Below, in pieces: positions 25,755 to 36,756 of a stretch of 64,000 nucleotides of DNA. The notes beneath the pieces were generated by a model that was not told the DNA's origin, did no database searches, and worked only from the letters and a program-made list of their open reading frames with translations. The translations under genes and the position numbers were made by a program. Where the stretch lies: positions 141,965-205,964 of the forward strand of contig ML986591.1 of the NCBI GenBank assembly GCA_010094045.1, in the 5' to 3' direction. Source of the DNA: Lojkania enalia. Taxonomy: Eukaryota > Ascomycota > Dothideomycetes > Pleosporales. The number at the start of each line of letters is the position of its first letter. The first letter of the stretch is position 1.

Positions 25755-26551
25755 ATGGATCAGGGGATGGGATGTTGATGAGGCAATGAAATACGACATT
25801 CATGTCAATTTTGGGACGGGCTGGTAGAGTCTCAACCAAATGTCGCATATTAGATAATGGAATATCGAATCTTGTCCAAAAATTAAGTCGAAAGTCCGTA
25901 CCTCGACGCTTTTGTAAATGTGAATATACAAAGCACGACATTACACTGAAGCCTCAAATTTTTCAAGGTAGTATTCCTGCTTCCATAATCAATGACTGGA
26001 ATTAGCTCTGTATAGATGTTTTTGATAATGCACATTGCTCGCTACAAGGGTTCGTGGCTTGTTCTTGCAAAGGCCCATCCCAGTCGGGCAACAGCTTCGG
26101 GAGTTATATTCGCATGTGCTACCGACTCCAAATTGAGATCTATTGGAGTGGACTGCACTATAATATGGGTGTGGCTAAGCCGGCAATTGTGTTATCTGGA
26201 ATACTATAACCATTCATACAAATGACATACTGCGCATACTGCAGGTGGGCAAGGCAGTACTAGGTAGTTTTCATTCTTATTATTATTCTTATCTTTTGAA
26301 TGGCCCGGCTTAAAATGATCTTCTGAAGAGCTATGTAGTGTGCTAATTTGCTAGATCCCTCGTGTCCAGTTTCGTTACTCGATCTAAAATTCAAACAAAC
26401 GCCGGCTGATACCGGTCTTGCCAGATTGATGCGGATGATATAATGCAAGCTAAATCGTGTAGCAAAATGAAAACTAACGAAAGAGGAAAACCGCCAATGA
26501 GACTCGTTAGAAAATATGGCGCTGATCTCCGTAGACGGGGGCGGAGATCGC
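25755..26551. other. Convergent 3' flanks
   Basis: About 800 nt between the ends of the ubiquitin fusion gene (plus) and allantoinase gene (minus). AT-rich, no supportable gene. Confidence 0.5.
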
Positions 26552-28147
26552 CTATTTGCTCATCTTCCTCGGCTCGAGAAGCAACTTGCCCGACGGACCA
26601 GCCTTGCCGACGAACCCATTTTCACGGGTGAAGATACGCTCGCCTCGCAGCCAAGTCTCCCGAACAACACCCTTGAGCGTCTTGTCCTGATAAGGGGAGA
26701 CTTTGTTGCGGAAGAGCATGGTGCTCGGCTCAACAATGAACTCGGCGGTATCGTCAAAAACGACAATATCTGCGTCGAAGCCGACGCCTAAATCTCCCTT
26801 GCTCCTTTCCAGACCGACTTGCTTTGCGGTGTTCTTGCAGCACCACCTGACAATCTCTTCGACACTGAACTTCTCGTCGCGCTTAAGACCCTCTGTCCAT
26901 AGGATGGGCAGGCCGAGTCCGACGCTAGAGATACCACCCCAGGCAGAGAAGAAATCGCCCTTCTCTTCTGGCCCTTCTTCCTCACCTTCCGAACTCTCGC
27001 AGCTGTCGCAATCATGGCTGTGGCCTGCTTTCCGCTTGCTCTCCTTCTTGGGGGCAAGATGTGTAGGTAGAAGCTTGATATTCGGAGTGCAAGGTGAGTG
27101 GTCTGAGACGACAGTCTTGATGACGCCGTTAGTCTGGTCCTGGAGCAATTCCTCCCAAAGACCATCTTGGTTGGATTGCGAGCGGATTGGTGGGCAGCAC
27201 TTATGTCTCGTGTCGCCCTCCTTAATACTCTCGGCGGCGAGAGTTAGATAATGGAAGCATGTCTCAGCTGTAATCTTAATGCCTTTGCTGCGGGCTTCGC
27301 GGAGGAGCGGAATTGCTTCGATCGCTGACAAATGGACAATGTGAAGTTTTAGGTCAGGTGCGAGATGAGCAAGAGATATAATCTCAGCAATGGCGTAAGT
27401 TTCAAAGGATGGAGGACGAGAGTCCAAGAAGGTGGAGTAGGCCGTTAGTGGACCGCTGGGTGCAAGAGGAGGGAGAGCACGTTGGACATCATCACCAACG
27501 GACGCCGTGATAGGTGGGATTATCTCAGCATGGAACATGAGAGTTGTTGGAGAGTCCTTGAGTGCCGTAAGAGCTTTCTCGATATCCGTAGATGTTACGG
27601 CCGGGAATTCTTCGACTCCGCTGTCGATTAGGAAACCCTTAAATCCCCTCACGCCTTCCCTCACCAATTCTTGTAGCTCGTTAGCATTGCCGGGTACTAT
27701 ACCTCCATAGAAACCAACATCGACCCAGCATTTCCCCTTGGCAGCATCAACTTTGATCTTAAGGTTCTCGACAGTCGTTGTAGGGGGAATAGCATTCAGA
27801 GGCATGTCAACGACTGTAGTCACGCCTCCGAATGCGGCGGCCCGTGTGCCAGTCCAGAAGCCTTCCCATTCTGTACGCCCCGGCTCATTGAGGTGTACAT
27901 GTGCATCGACAAGGCCAGGGAGTAAAATGTAGGGCGAATAGTCCGTATACGGAGTGCCCTCCGGGAAGTCGTTCGGTGGGAGAACAGAGTGAAACACGGA
28001 CGTGATTTTCCCGGTGGTGTTGGAGATGACAATTGTTGCTTCTGTGAGACGACCTGCAACCACGGCTCTTGAGGACGCTATGACCGTGATGGGGTTTGGT
28101 GGGTTGCTATGGGCAGCCGGCGGCGGAGTCGTTGCGTGGGGAGCCAT
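26552..28147 (-). CDS. DAL1: Allantoinase
   Basis: Intronless, 531 residues, with the start at the first ATG. It belongs to the amidohydrolase (dihydroorotase-like) superfamily and hydrolyses allantoin to allantoate in purine catabolism, releasing nitrogen for growth. Visible features: the metal-binding HVH in LLPGLVDAHVHLNEPGR, the lysine expected to be carboxylated in GFKGFLIDSG, HAEI and HIVHLS histidine sites, and SDHSP near residue 350. An acidic and Ser/Lys insert (KESKRKAGHSHDCDSCESSE) around residue 370 is not part of the usual core and contains a His/Cys cluster. The fungal gene is normally under nitrogen-source control; nothing in this sequence tests that. Confidence 0.95.
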   Translation of the reverse strand: MAPHATTPPPAAHSNPPNPITVIASSRAVVAGRLTEATIVISNTTGKITSVFHSVLPPNDFPEGTPYTDYSPYILLPGLVDAHVHLNEPGRTEWEGFWTGTRAAAFGGVTTVVDMPLNAIPPTTTVENLKIKVDAAKGKCWVDVGFYGGIVPGNANELQELVREGVRGFKGFLIDSGVEEFPAVTSTDIEKALTALKDSPTTLMFHAEIIPPITASVGDDVQRALPPLAPSGPLTAYSTFLDSRPPSFETYAIAEIISLAHLAPDLKLHIVHLSAIEAIPLLREARSKGIKITAETCFHYLTLAAESIKEGDTRHKCCPPIRSQSNQDGLWEELLQDQTNGVIKTVVSDHSPCTPNIKLLPTHLAPKKESKRKAGHSHDCDSCESSEGEEEGPEEKGDFFSAWGGISSVGLGLPILWTEGLKRDEKFSVEEIVRWCCKNTAKQVGLERSKGDLGVGFDADIVVFDDTAEFIVEPSTMLFRNKVSPYQDKTLKGVVRETWLRGERIFTRENGFVGKAGPSGKLLLEPRKMSK

Positions 28148-28234
28148 GGTTAGAAGGGCGCGACAGGAAGCGTGGAGAGATTGAAAGAAGTAATGAGTAG
28201 TTTAAGTATTAAGTCTCGATTGCGAGAGGACGAA

Positions 28235-28645
28235 CTATGTACACTCGGAGACTATCGGCTTTGCCTTGTCTTGCATGCGGGACAAATGCGGGAGAGATAA
28301 GCAAGATAAGCCAAGTGCGTTTGAATACGCTGCAGATGCGTGAGAATGAAAGGTATTGTCTTTGCAAGCGCTTTCAAGGAACAAGAGTGCGAACAGACAA
28401 AGAAATTCAGTGCTTAGGAACTGCAGGCCGAACGCGTACAGGAATCTGGGGTACAGCAAGCCCTTATCTATCCACTGATAGGAGCCATATGGGATATCCC
28501 CGTCCAAATCCGGACCCCAGGATTGCTCGATAATAACGTCAGGGGGTACGTCGCCCTTCGGCCCCAGACAGCCACTTACTCGATAGAAACTGGTGGTACG
28601 GTGATTATGTGAGGTTATCGAGATATGCCTTGGCTTCGCGGCCAT
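28235..28645 (-). CDS. Possible small hypothetical protein
   Basis: A 136-codon frame from an ATG at 28645. Its first 80 residues look moderately protein-like (CLGPKGDVPPDVIIEQSWG, DIPYGSYQWIDKGLLYPRF) and a hydrophobic segment follows (FLCLFALLFL). No family recognised. A GTAAGT inside the frame could be a splice donor, so the true structure may differ. It could equally be a chance frame in the allantoinase promoter. Confidence 0.2.
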   Translation of the reverse strand: MAAKPRHISITSHNHRTTSFYRVSGCLGPKGDVPPDVIIEQSWGPDLDGDIPYGSYQWIDKGLLYPRFLYAFGLQFLSTEFLCLFALLFLESACKDNTFHSHASAAYSNALGLSCLSLPHLSRMQDKAKPIVSECT

Positions 28646-30056
28646 GGTGGTCCTCGTTGGGTCGGATCTCCAGATCTGGAGTGGTGTGGTGGGTTGCAAG
28701 TAATCTTTGGTGTGGGATGGAACGTGCGCTTAGTTGAGGCTGGAGAGATAAGGACTCAGGCGCAGGGACGGCAAGAGGCGATCCAGCCGAGACCGGACAG
28801 CTGTAAGCGGCTAGCGTACATCAGCACTCAACGTCGACTCCATTTCCTAACTTCTGAACAGTGTTCTGGTTAACATAAGAACTGGTGTCAAATTATTGAA
28901 ACGAGCTTTTTGAACATGCTGCCGTGCACCGAGGCCGATCGTGAAGGAGTGCGTGATGTTTCTGCTCGCCCTGGTGGACGTTAGCTAAGCGTTCTAGGCA
29001 AAGAAGCATCTAGCAATCCAACGCCAGCGAATCTTTCCGGCGAGGCTAGACTACAGTCGGCCCAACGCCTCGACTTGCTCAAAGATTACTCGATAGATCC
29101 AATTTTGATCGAGTCACAGAAACCTCCTAGAGTCTTTTCTTTGCTCCCCGAAGTGGTTTCCGTAACTATTCTAAGCTCTCACTACTCGGCCTCCACCGGA
29201 TGACGTCTCTTAACCGAGGACCCCGTTTCGGTCATCAGGGTGCGGGCGAATATCGGCCAGATCTCTTCTTGTTGCTGTGCACCACAGGCCATATGGAGTG
29301 ACAAGACCGACTCGAAGTCGGATGAGTCTTCATGTTTCCAACACGGCCCCCTTTTTTTACATGCTCTTTCTATACGCTACCTTAGGACTATTCCTTACTT
29401 CTACTCTTCGAAGCGGTAGAGGTCTGTAGTGGTTGAGGCCGACAAGTCCTGCTAGCTGAATTATGGAGTTGGTTCCCAAGTTACAATCGAGTAATAGTCC
29501 ACAATTCAGTTCCGAACCTCAGATTTGTTTCTATTAGCGCATCAATGGCACCATGAGCGTTAGGCGGCAGTAGACCGGTCTGCATAATTTTTTTTTAGCC
29601 GAGCTTGCAGAATTTGACATCAGGAATGTACCAGGATTAAGACGAAGTCATGAGATGACACGTTGGCGGAGCTATCTGGAAACAACTATTATTTGTCATG
29701 ACAGGATGGAACACTTTCCTTTCCGCATCGGGAATCGAATGGCCGCAGGAACAGCAACCACTCCTTCAAGGGTAGTGCTGTTTAAATCTGCATGCCTCGA
29801 CCCTTGCACATGTGATGCTCATTTAAATAGCGGGAGTCTTATGGTTGAGAATACGTTTCAAATTGGATTGATATATCTGCGGGAACTCACAGGAAATAAA
29901 GGTAATATTGTGTAATTGGTTGAAGGAAGAGAAAGAGTGCTCAGCTGAGTGGTGCAGAGCTGGAAACAAGGTTCGATGGCAAGAATCCACGCATACGCTG
30001 TATATGTCGATCCCGTGACGTGAATGCATAGATTCGATCGCACTCCATTCCGTCGA
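28646..30056. other. Gene-poor interval with a possible relic
   Basis: No intact gene. Apart from the 70-codon relic at 28985-29200 I see only short AT-rich frames. A T-run lies at 29588-29596. Confidence 0.4.
28985..29200 (+). pseudogene. Short coding-like relic, unknown
   Basis: One plus-strand frame stays open for about 70 codons with protein-like composition (SGEARLQSAQRLDLLKDY, SIDPILIESQKPPRVFSLLP). It is bounded by stops, lacks an ATG and has no clear partner exons. No family recognised. It may be chance, or a fragment of a decayed gene. Confidence 0.25.
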
Positions 30057-31289
30057 CTACTGACGAAGAGTATCCAGAGAAGTTTGCTTTCGCTGTGGTG
30101 CAGGGCTCGGGTTTTGGATGTTGGCTGCAGCTAGCATTTTCTGGCTGGAATACATACTGGCCTGTAAACCGTAATCCGCTGCATTGCTGCTATATATGTC
30201 GAGCAACGTATACGGATCCGATTTATAGTAGATGCCTCTCCCAGATTGCACCAAGCCCATAGCGACTAACTCTCGAAGCACGCGAACAACGTCATCATCG
30301 TCGCGAAAATCTTTAGTGTATACGCATATCAGCCGAGAATTGGAAGTGCCTTGATCGGTAGCCACTTTGGCGCCACAGCCGAGTCGATTGTTGATAGTTC
30401 CTTCCACGACCATCTTCCAGACTCGAGCGACATCTTCTAGGCTTGGGAACAACATCCACTGCCGGACGTGGTCAGCGCAGTTTAAGCTATCCATGAAAAC
30501 ATTGTCTAACCTTTCCAGTGAGAATGTTTGTCTTCTCCGCTAGGGCAGCGATCTTTTGCTTGAGGGCTTCGCTTTCCTGGTCTAACGCTTCCGTAACAGA
30601 ACCCTTTCCTATTCGCGAGCTCTGAGCCTTTATATCTGCCCGCTTGAGGAGAGATTCATGTAGTAGCTCGGCACCGCGAGCCCTCAGCTCACTGCTATTT
30701 AGACAGGCCAACTTCACCTGGCCCTCAGGGTGTGGATTTGCACACCAAATCCATTCAAAGGTATGACTTGGCGTACTGAGTGGCGGCAGACGCCTCACAA
30801 ATTCGTCGACCGACTCGCCGAGCTGCCATGCGTCAGGCTTGCCTTGATAACGGTTGTGTAGGACTGGTGGCGGCATGGAACGTGTTTTGGCGAGTACGTT
30901 GTTTAGATCTTTGCGGTGAAACTTCCAGAAAGATTTGGTGTTGCTGTTTTCGCAGAGCGTGAGTAGCCGTTCTTGCTCTTCACCGTCCCCTATGGCCCGT
31001 AGTGAGTGGTTGCCGCCTAAGTTAGTGCCCAGGTAGTACAAAGAAAGCCACGTGAAAGATTGGTAAATGCTCCAAGGTTTATCTCGTAATATTCCAAATA
31101 TGATATTGCGCCTCCTCTTCGGACTCTAGAACATGAAATGGTCCAGGCGACTCTAGGCGCTGTGAAGGCATGCACAGCAGGAGCGATGGGTGATGACGGT
31201 CTAGGAGGTAGGAAGCATCAAGACTTACCGTAGAAGCTAGACTCATCCGAGATCCACCCGTCCCCAGACACCAGATCCCCCTCCGCCAT
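30057..31289 (-). CDS. DUF1917 (Bles03/UPF0696-like) protein
   Basis: Modelled as three exons: 31289-31229, 31082-30511 and 30458-30057, about 344 residues. The second intron is secure (AAG/GTTAGA to GGCAG, giving LTGKWMLFPSLEDV). The core matches my recollection of fungal DUF1917 proteins: FWKFHRKDLNNVLAK, MPPPVLHNRYQGKPDAWQL, then FEWIWCANPHPEG. The C-terminal part has RLICVYTKDFRDDDDVVRVL. The function of this family is not established; its animal member (Bles03) folds like the cap-binding protein eIF4E. Exon 1 (MAEGDLVSGDGWISDESSFY) is a good N terminus for this family, but the first intron (146 nt, acceptor TTACGAG) is my least certain junction; the sequence between may hide another exon or a frameshift. 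Confidence 0.7.
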
Positions 31290-31552
31290 CGTGACTTGAT
31301 GGAACACGGCAGCTCATGTCCTGTGGATCAGGAGGCTGATGTTTGCTGCTCCTGTCTGTCCTTGGCAATGACGAGCTGTCTTTCCCAGATGAGGAGTGAC
31401 GATGTGCAGGGATCCGCACACCGCCCCCATTCTGCCGCTCTTTACGCGTGAAGACGCGCTAATAGATGAACGCGTTGTCCCGCTGAGAATCACTACGTTT
31501 GCCTTTCACTTCATCCATTGCACCCAAGTTCGAAAATAATTCGAAAGTCGAA
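31290..31552. promoter_or_regulatory. Short bidirectional promoter
   Basis: 263 nt separate the divergent start codons of the DUF1917 gene (minus) and the primase gene (plus). Both promoters must lie here, so shared elements are likely. I could not assign a specific site. Confidence 0.5.
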
Positions 31553-33106
31553 ATGCCGCACTCAGTCTCGCCCGAGCCAACACCGCATGAGGATTCCCCT
31601 ATGCCCCAAGCGGATGCCGTCCCAATCAAGACCGAACCAGACACTCAAACTCCAGACATCGACATGTCGGACGCACCGATTCCCACCAATGCAGAATCGA
31701 CAAAAGTCAATCTAGATGATCTTTTCGACGACGACTCCGACCCAGAATTCGGGTCCAGCATACCACAAGTCAAATCAGAAGAGCCCTCGCAACGCTCTCC
31801 ATCACCAATGTATGCAACCCTTCCTACCCAGCGATTAGCAAGTCTCACAATCCGTAGCAAAATATCCTCGAAATCCAGCTTCTCCGACCCTGAAATCATG
31901 CGCACATTCTACCAACGTCTCTTTCCCTTTCGCTACCTCTTCCAATGGCTGAACCACTCCCTGGTTCCCGCAAACGACTTCGCGCACCGAGAATTCGCGT
32001 TCACGCTCCCAAACGACGCATACCTCCGATACCAGTCTTTCGCAACTGCAGACTTGCTACGGAAACAGTGTATCCAACTGCTCCCATCGCGATTCGAAAT
32101 CGGCCCTGTATACTCTGCCAACCCACGCGACCGCAAATCGCTCCGAAAAGCCAGCGCCTTCCGGCCCTTAACCAAAGAACTCGTCTTCGATATCGATATG
32201 ACTGACTACGATGACATCCGAACATGTTGCACGGGGGCCAGCATCTGCCACAGGTGCTGGGCCTTCATCACAATGGCTATTAAAGTCGTCGATGTAGCGC
32301 TGCGGGAAGACTTTGGCTTTAAGCATATCATGTGGGTGTATTCGGGTCGTCGAGGAGCCCACGCCTGGGTCTGCGACAAGCGGGCACGAGACATGGACGA
32401 TAGCAAGCGCCGCGCAGTCGCCGGCTACCTGGAGCTGCTCAAAGGCGGCGACCAGAGCGGGAAGAAAGTCAATGTCCGCCGACCACTTCACCCGCATCTC
32501 GACCGCAGCCTCAACATCCTAAAAGACCATTTCCAGACGACTATCCTGGCCGAACAAGACCCCTGGGCTGAAGAGAAAGCCGCTCATTTGCTGCAACTGT
32601 TGCCGGACCACACGCTCCGTGCGGCACTCCAGAAGAAATGGGACTCCTCGCCTTCCCGCCCAAGTCCCGCCAAGTGGGCGGATATCGACGCCCTCGCGAA
32701 ATCAGGATCGATATCGAAATCTGCAAAGGATCTCCTCGAAGCGAAGCAGGATATCGTCCTCGAATACACGTATCCGCGCCTCGACTCCGAGGTCTCAAAA
32801 AAGCTGAACCATTTACTCAAGTCCCCCTTCGTTGTGCATCCCGGCACAGGAAGGGTCTGTGTTCCCATTGACCCTAGGAAAGTGGAGGAGTTTGATCCCC
32901 TGAGTGTTCCGACGGTCACGCAGTTGTTGACCGAGATTGATGAGTTTGAGTGGGATGACAGCGATAAGAAGATTGCGGATTGGGAGAAGACGAGCCTGAA
33001 ACCGTTTGTGGAATTCTTTAGAGGTTTTGTAGCGGGCTTGTTGAAGGATGAGAAGAGTGGGGTTAAGAGGGAGAGGGAAGAAAGCGGAGAGGCTATGGAG
33101 TTCTAA
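31553..33106 (+). CDS. PRI1: DNA primase small (catalytic) subunit
   Basis: Intronless, 517 residues from the ATG at 31553. The open frame extends slightly upstream but without an ATG. A disordered acidic N-terminal region of about 110 residues (SEEPSQRSPSP and similar) precedes the archaeo-eukaryotic primase domain. Visible motifs: YQRLFPFRYLFQWLNH, REFAF, the metal-binding aspartates in ELVFDIDMTDYDD, a Cys cluster CCTGASICHRCW, SGRRGAHAWVCD, and the HPHLDRSLN loop. With its large subunit it makes the RNA primers that DNA polymerase alpha extends. The long acidic N-terminal extension is larger than in the budding-yeast protein. Confidence 0.96.
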   Translation: MPHSVSPEPTPHEDSPMPQADAVPIKTEPDTQTPDIDMSDAPIPTNAESTKVNLDDLFDDDSDPEFGSSIPQVKSEEPSQRSPSPMYATLPTQRLASLTIRSKISSKSSFSDPEIMRTFYQRLFPFRYLFQWLNHSLVPANDFAHREFAFTLPNDAYLRYQSFATADLLRKQCIQLLPSRFEIGPVYSANPRDRKSLRKASAFRPLTKELVFDIDMTDYDDIRTCCTGASICHRCWAFITMAIKVVDVALREDFGFKHIMWVYSGRRGAHAWVCDKRARDMDDSKRRAVAGYLELLKGGDQSGKKVNVRRPLHPHLDRSLNILKDHFQTTILAEQDPWAEEKAAHLLQLLPDHTLRAALQKKWDSSPSRPSPAKWADIDALAKSGSISKSAKDLLEAKQDIVLEYTYPRLDSEVSKKLNHLLKSPFVVHPGTGRVCVPIDPRKVEEFDPLSVPTVTQLLTEIDEFEWDDSDKKIADWEKTSLKPFVEFFRGFVAGLLKDEKSGVKREREESGEAMEF

Positions 33107-33475
33107 TTCAATGGCATGTGGCGTTTTGGAGGAACGGATGGCGTTTTGAGACTGTTCGCTAGGACCTGAGTGTGTGGTTTTTTAGATGGACATGTTGAGA
33201 GCCCAATGGTTCGCTCAGCGTAGTTTTGCAGCTCCAGCATATTATGATCCGTAAAGTCTATACGAATTGTTTACGATAAGGCACTGTTTGGATGCTTTTC
33301 CAGTTCGAATGTGATCCTATTTTAAAACAAGAGTGGAAAGCCACGCTGGCAACATGCTCTCACCCCAGATTTGACTCCCTATAAATATACATGCTAATCG
33401 TCGTACAAGTGTCCTGCCCCCCCCCTCCCCCCGTATTTTCTCAGGTGCTAAATTATCCTCAATTACCAGCCATGC
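33107..33475. other. Convergent 3' flanks, PRI1 and PHB2
   Basis: 369 nt between convergent genes. Contains a C-rich tract at 33417-33432, broken by one T. No coding frame supported. Confidence 0.5.
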
Positions 33476-34552
33476 CTACTTGTTCGACCTCTCCTTCTTC
33501 TCTGCGGACGTCTGGCTAATGTTGAGGCCCAAGCCGCTAGCATCCAAATACATCTTGTTCTGGCTCTGCTGCAGAATCTGAGCAATGCTCCTCGCATTCT
33601 CAAATTCCCTAAGATCGACATAGGATCTGGACTTCTTGATGGCGTCACCGATGAGCTCGGCGGATCGGGCCTCACCCTGGGCGCGGACAACCATAGCTTG
33701 CTTCTCTTGACGGGCCTTATCTACGACGAAAGCGGCTCGCTGCGCTTCTTGCTGTGCGACTTGCTTGGCCTCGACGGCGGCGGTGAATTCAGGGGAGAAG
33801 GCGAGGTGCTAGGAATTGTAAGCCATATGCCGATGAAAATGACTGCAAATTGGACGTACTGTCAATGAAACATCATCGAGCATGATATTGAACCTCGCCG
33901 CCCTCCTAACTAGATTGTCCCTCACAAGCCTACTAACATTCTCACGCTGCGTAATCAATTGACTAGCATTGAACTGTGCAACCACGCTCTTCAACACCTC
34001 ATTCACAATCGACGGCAGCACCCTTTCATCATAGTCCGTGCCCAGCGTCCGATAGATCTGGGGGAGGGCATCGACTCGCGGTCGCGACAGCACACGGCAG
34101 GTAATGTTCACCATCTGCAAGTCCTTGGTTCCGGTCAAGGAGGCGACGTTCCTCGGCTTCGCGCGCACATCGTACGTGATAGGTGTTTCGAACCAGGGAA
34201 TCCGGATGTGGGTTCCTTCGCTATATATTTCTTTCTGCACGCCACCTATCCTAGTGTACTTGATTGCCCGATGACCACCGTCGACTGTGGAAGCTTGTTA
34301 GCATTCTTGCTCGATCTGATCCGGGCAGAGCTTCTTCGCTCCATCCCGGAAATGAATTAAGGGTAGCTACGGACCGTTGAAGAGGGCATTGTTTGCTAGG
34401 AAGACACCACCGCCTATCAACCCAAGCACAATAAGACCTGGGCCTACGCCCTTTGGAGGACCACCACCTCCGCTTCCGCCGAACCGCGCAGATCGCCGCT
34501 GGAGTTCCATCCGCATCCTCCGCCATGCTTCTTGGGGATCCGGAGCAGACAT
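33476..34552 (-). CDS. PHB2: Prohibitin 2
   Basis: Three exons (34552-34375, 34284-33860, 33808-33476), 311 residues. Prohibitin 2 pairs with prohibitin 1 in ring complexes of the mitochondrial inner membrane, acting as a scaffold and m-AAA protease regulator. The N terminus is basic, Gly-rich and followed by a transmembrane segment ([20 protein letters not shown]). The PHB/SPFH domain follows ([52 protein letters not shown]), then a coiled-coil region ([20 protein letters not shown]). The first intron uses an uncommon GTCCGT donor, but it is needed to make [10 protein letters not shown], which is conserved. Ends RSNK. Confidence 0.97.
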
Positions 34553-35322
34553 CGTAGGGAGATGGGGTCGAGAATAGGGATTGTGAGGGTAGTGTCGATG
34601 GAGATAGAGCTGATTAGTGAAGTCGACGAAAAGCTCGCGATCGGCAAAAAGTTTCCTTGGCCTCCGACGCGAGGGAGCTTTTGCCAAGACAATCTGGGGT
34701 TGTCCATCCAGCAATACGATACGACGCTATTCAGCGAATCTTGTGACGCTGAATTGTTAATGAGACACGCTATGGTGCAAGTTGCCGTATATGAGCTTAT
34801 TCCATAACAGGCCTGTCACATAGTAGATTTCTTGGTTGACAGAAAGTGTTTCCACTGCATGTGCACGGATCAAGCCAATCAATTGAGTAGAGTGTTTCCA
34901 AGCTTCCTATCGAACAGCTGTCCAGAAGCTCCGGCATCAGCTACCCAGAGTACATAATTTGGACCAACTCCCGCCTAATCCGAGGGCGACGACTCTCCAA
35001 TTTTCTTTTTCGTCCATTCTGGTGATACCCGCTCCTTTATTGCGGCTCGAGCAGTGGCACATTTCTGTCAATAGAGCCATCGCGAGGCAGTTTATTGTGG
35101 TTGATCGCTTGTGGAACTCGAGCGGAAAAGGTACAGTGAATCGAGGGTGACGTGCATCACTCTCCCCCACGCAATTGGAGCTAAAACTAATGATGATTGC
35201 AGACTTTGGTCAATTGCGGTCTACTTCCCATCGAACGTATTCCACTTCTTGACTTTCTTGGGCCCCTCATCCCAACCGCGCCGTACGTCCCACATATCCA
35301 GATGTATATAACGCGCAAAACG
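34553..35322. other. Divergent promoter, PHB2 and cargo lectin
   Basis: 770 nt between divergent genes. No supportable coding frame. Confidence 0.5.
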
Positions 35323-36756
35323 ATGCGGACCATCGCCTGGTCTACCCTGGCCTTTTCCGCCGCCCAGGCATCGTATATAATAGACAATCTAAGCTTCGGT
35401 CACAAAGAGGGGCAGCCTCTGTCTCCAAATCTGCGCGGCGTGCCCCACTGGGCCACGAACGGCGATGGCTACAATCCTGAGATACTATCAGACCGAGTAA
35501 TCCTCACGCCCCCATATCCGGGGAGTAGGCGCGGTGCAATGTGGACCGAAGACCCACTCCACCATTCCGGAGACTGGACTGCGGAGCTGTCGTTCAGAGC
35601 TTCGGGGATGGAGCGTGGAAGCGGGAATCTGCAGGTCTGGTATGTGAAGGACACGCAAAAGGACCAAACACCGCCTTCTCTTTATACCGCACCGAAGTTC
35701 GATGGGTTAGTTTTGGTGCTAGATCAATATGAGGGGCGGGGAGGCTCAGTGCGGGGCTTCCTAAACGACGGGACAATTGATTTCAAGAGCCATCACGATC
35801 TGGACACGCTCTCTTTTGGCCAGTGCAACTACGCATATAGGAATTTGGGACGAATAAGTACCCTGAAATTCCAGCAGGCGCATGGCATCTTTGAAGTCTT
35901 GGTGGATGGCATTCCCTGCTTTTCAACCGATAAGGTAAGCTACTTCATCGCACCTACATGACGGCTGTAGTCCCTAACTTATATCATTTAGGTCAAACTC
36001 CCGGAAGGATACCACTTTGGCATCACTGCCTCTAGTGCCGAAAACCCAGATTCCTTCGAGATCTTCAAATTCACCGTCTCCACCACCAACGCCTACACGC
36101 GCGAGGAACCCAATCGCCAGGGCTATCAGCCACCCGTTCAACAACACGACCAGCAACCTATGAAGCAAAAACCCTCCGACCCCAAACTTGCCGAGACTCA
36201 GCAAATGCTCGAAGACGTCCTGGCCGCCAACATCAGATCGCAAGACGACCGCTTCGCCGACCTACACAACCGCATCCAGATCATCAACCACCGCGTCAAC
36301 GACATCTACGACATCCTCCAGAAACTCGAGCAAGCGAATACCTACCAGTTCAACGACATCATGTCCCGCATTGTACCCATCGACGACCGATCCAGCGCCA
36401 TGATCCGCAATGTCGAGAAAGTAGAGCGCTCGACCATGGAGATCCAGCGTGATCTGGAGAGCAAGGATTTCAAGGACATGATGAATGTGCTGCATAATGC
36501 TATTGAAGACAGCCATAACGCGCTCTCGAGACATATTCCGGTGACTATGTCGCACAGTAAGTCATATGCTATATCACACCTACTCGATGTGAAAATAGTG
36601 TTCTAATAATCATTTTTTTTTGCAGTTGTCAGCCAGAATAGAGGGCCCAGCATGATGAGCTTCCTGTTCATCGCCGTCGCCATCCAGGTCATGGTCTTCG
36701 GCGCGTATCTTCTGTACAAGAAGAGGAGGAACAGTGCGCCGAAGAAGTACCTATGA
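35323..36756 (+). CDS. L-type (ERGIC-53/Emp47-like) cargo lectin
   Basis: Three exons (35323-35934, 35992-36556, 36626-36756), 435 residues. A type I membrane protein of the early secretory pathway, expected to carry glycoproteins from ER to Golgi. Signal peptide MRTIAWSTLAFSAAQA, then a legume-lectin-like domain (HSGDWTAELSFRASG, GLVLVLDQYEGRGGSVRGF, YHFGITASSAENPDSFEIF) to about residue 225, a Gln/Pro-rich linker, a coiled-coil stalk (NRIQIINHRVNDIYDILQKL), one transmembrane helix (MMSFLFIAVAIQVMVFGAYL) and a short basic tail ending KKYL. The C-terminal KKxx is a classical COPI retrieval signal, which supports ER-Golgi cycling. An in-frame ATG at 35302 would add seven residues; 35323 gives a better signal peptide. 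Calcium-binding Asn/Asp positions of ERGIC-53 are not all obvious. Confidence 0.9.

Noticed and set aside
31499..31552. Upstream extension of the primase reading frame
   Set aside because: Opens with TTG; the first ATG is at 31553.
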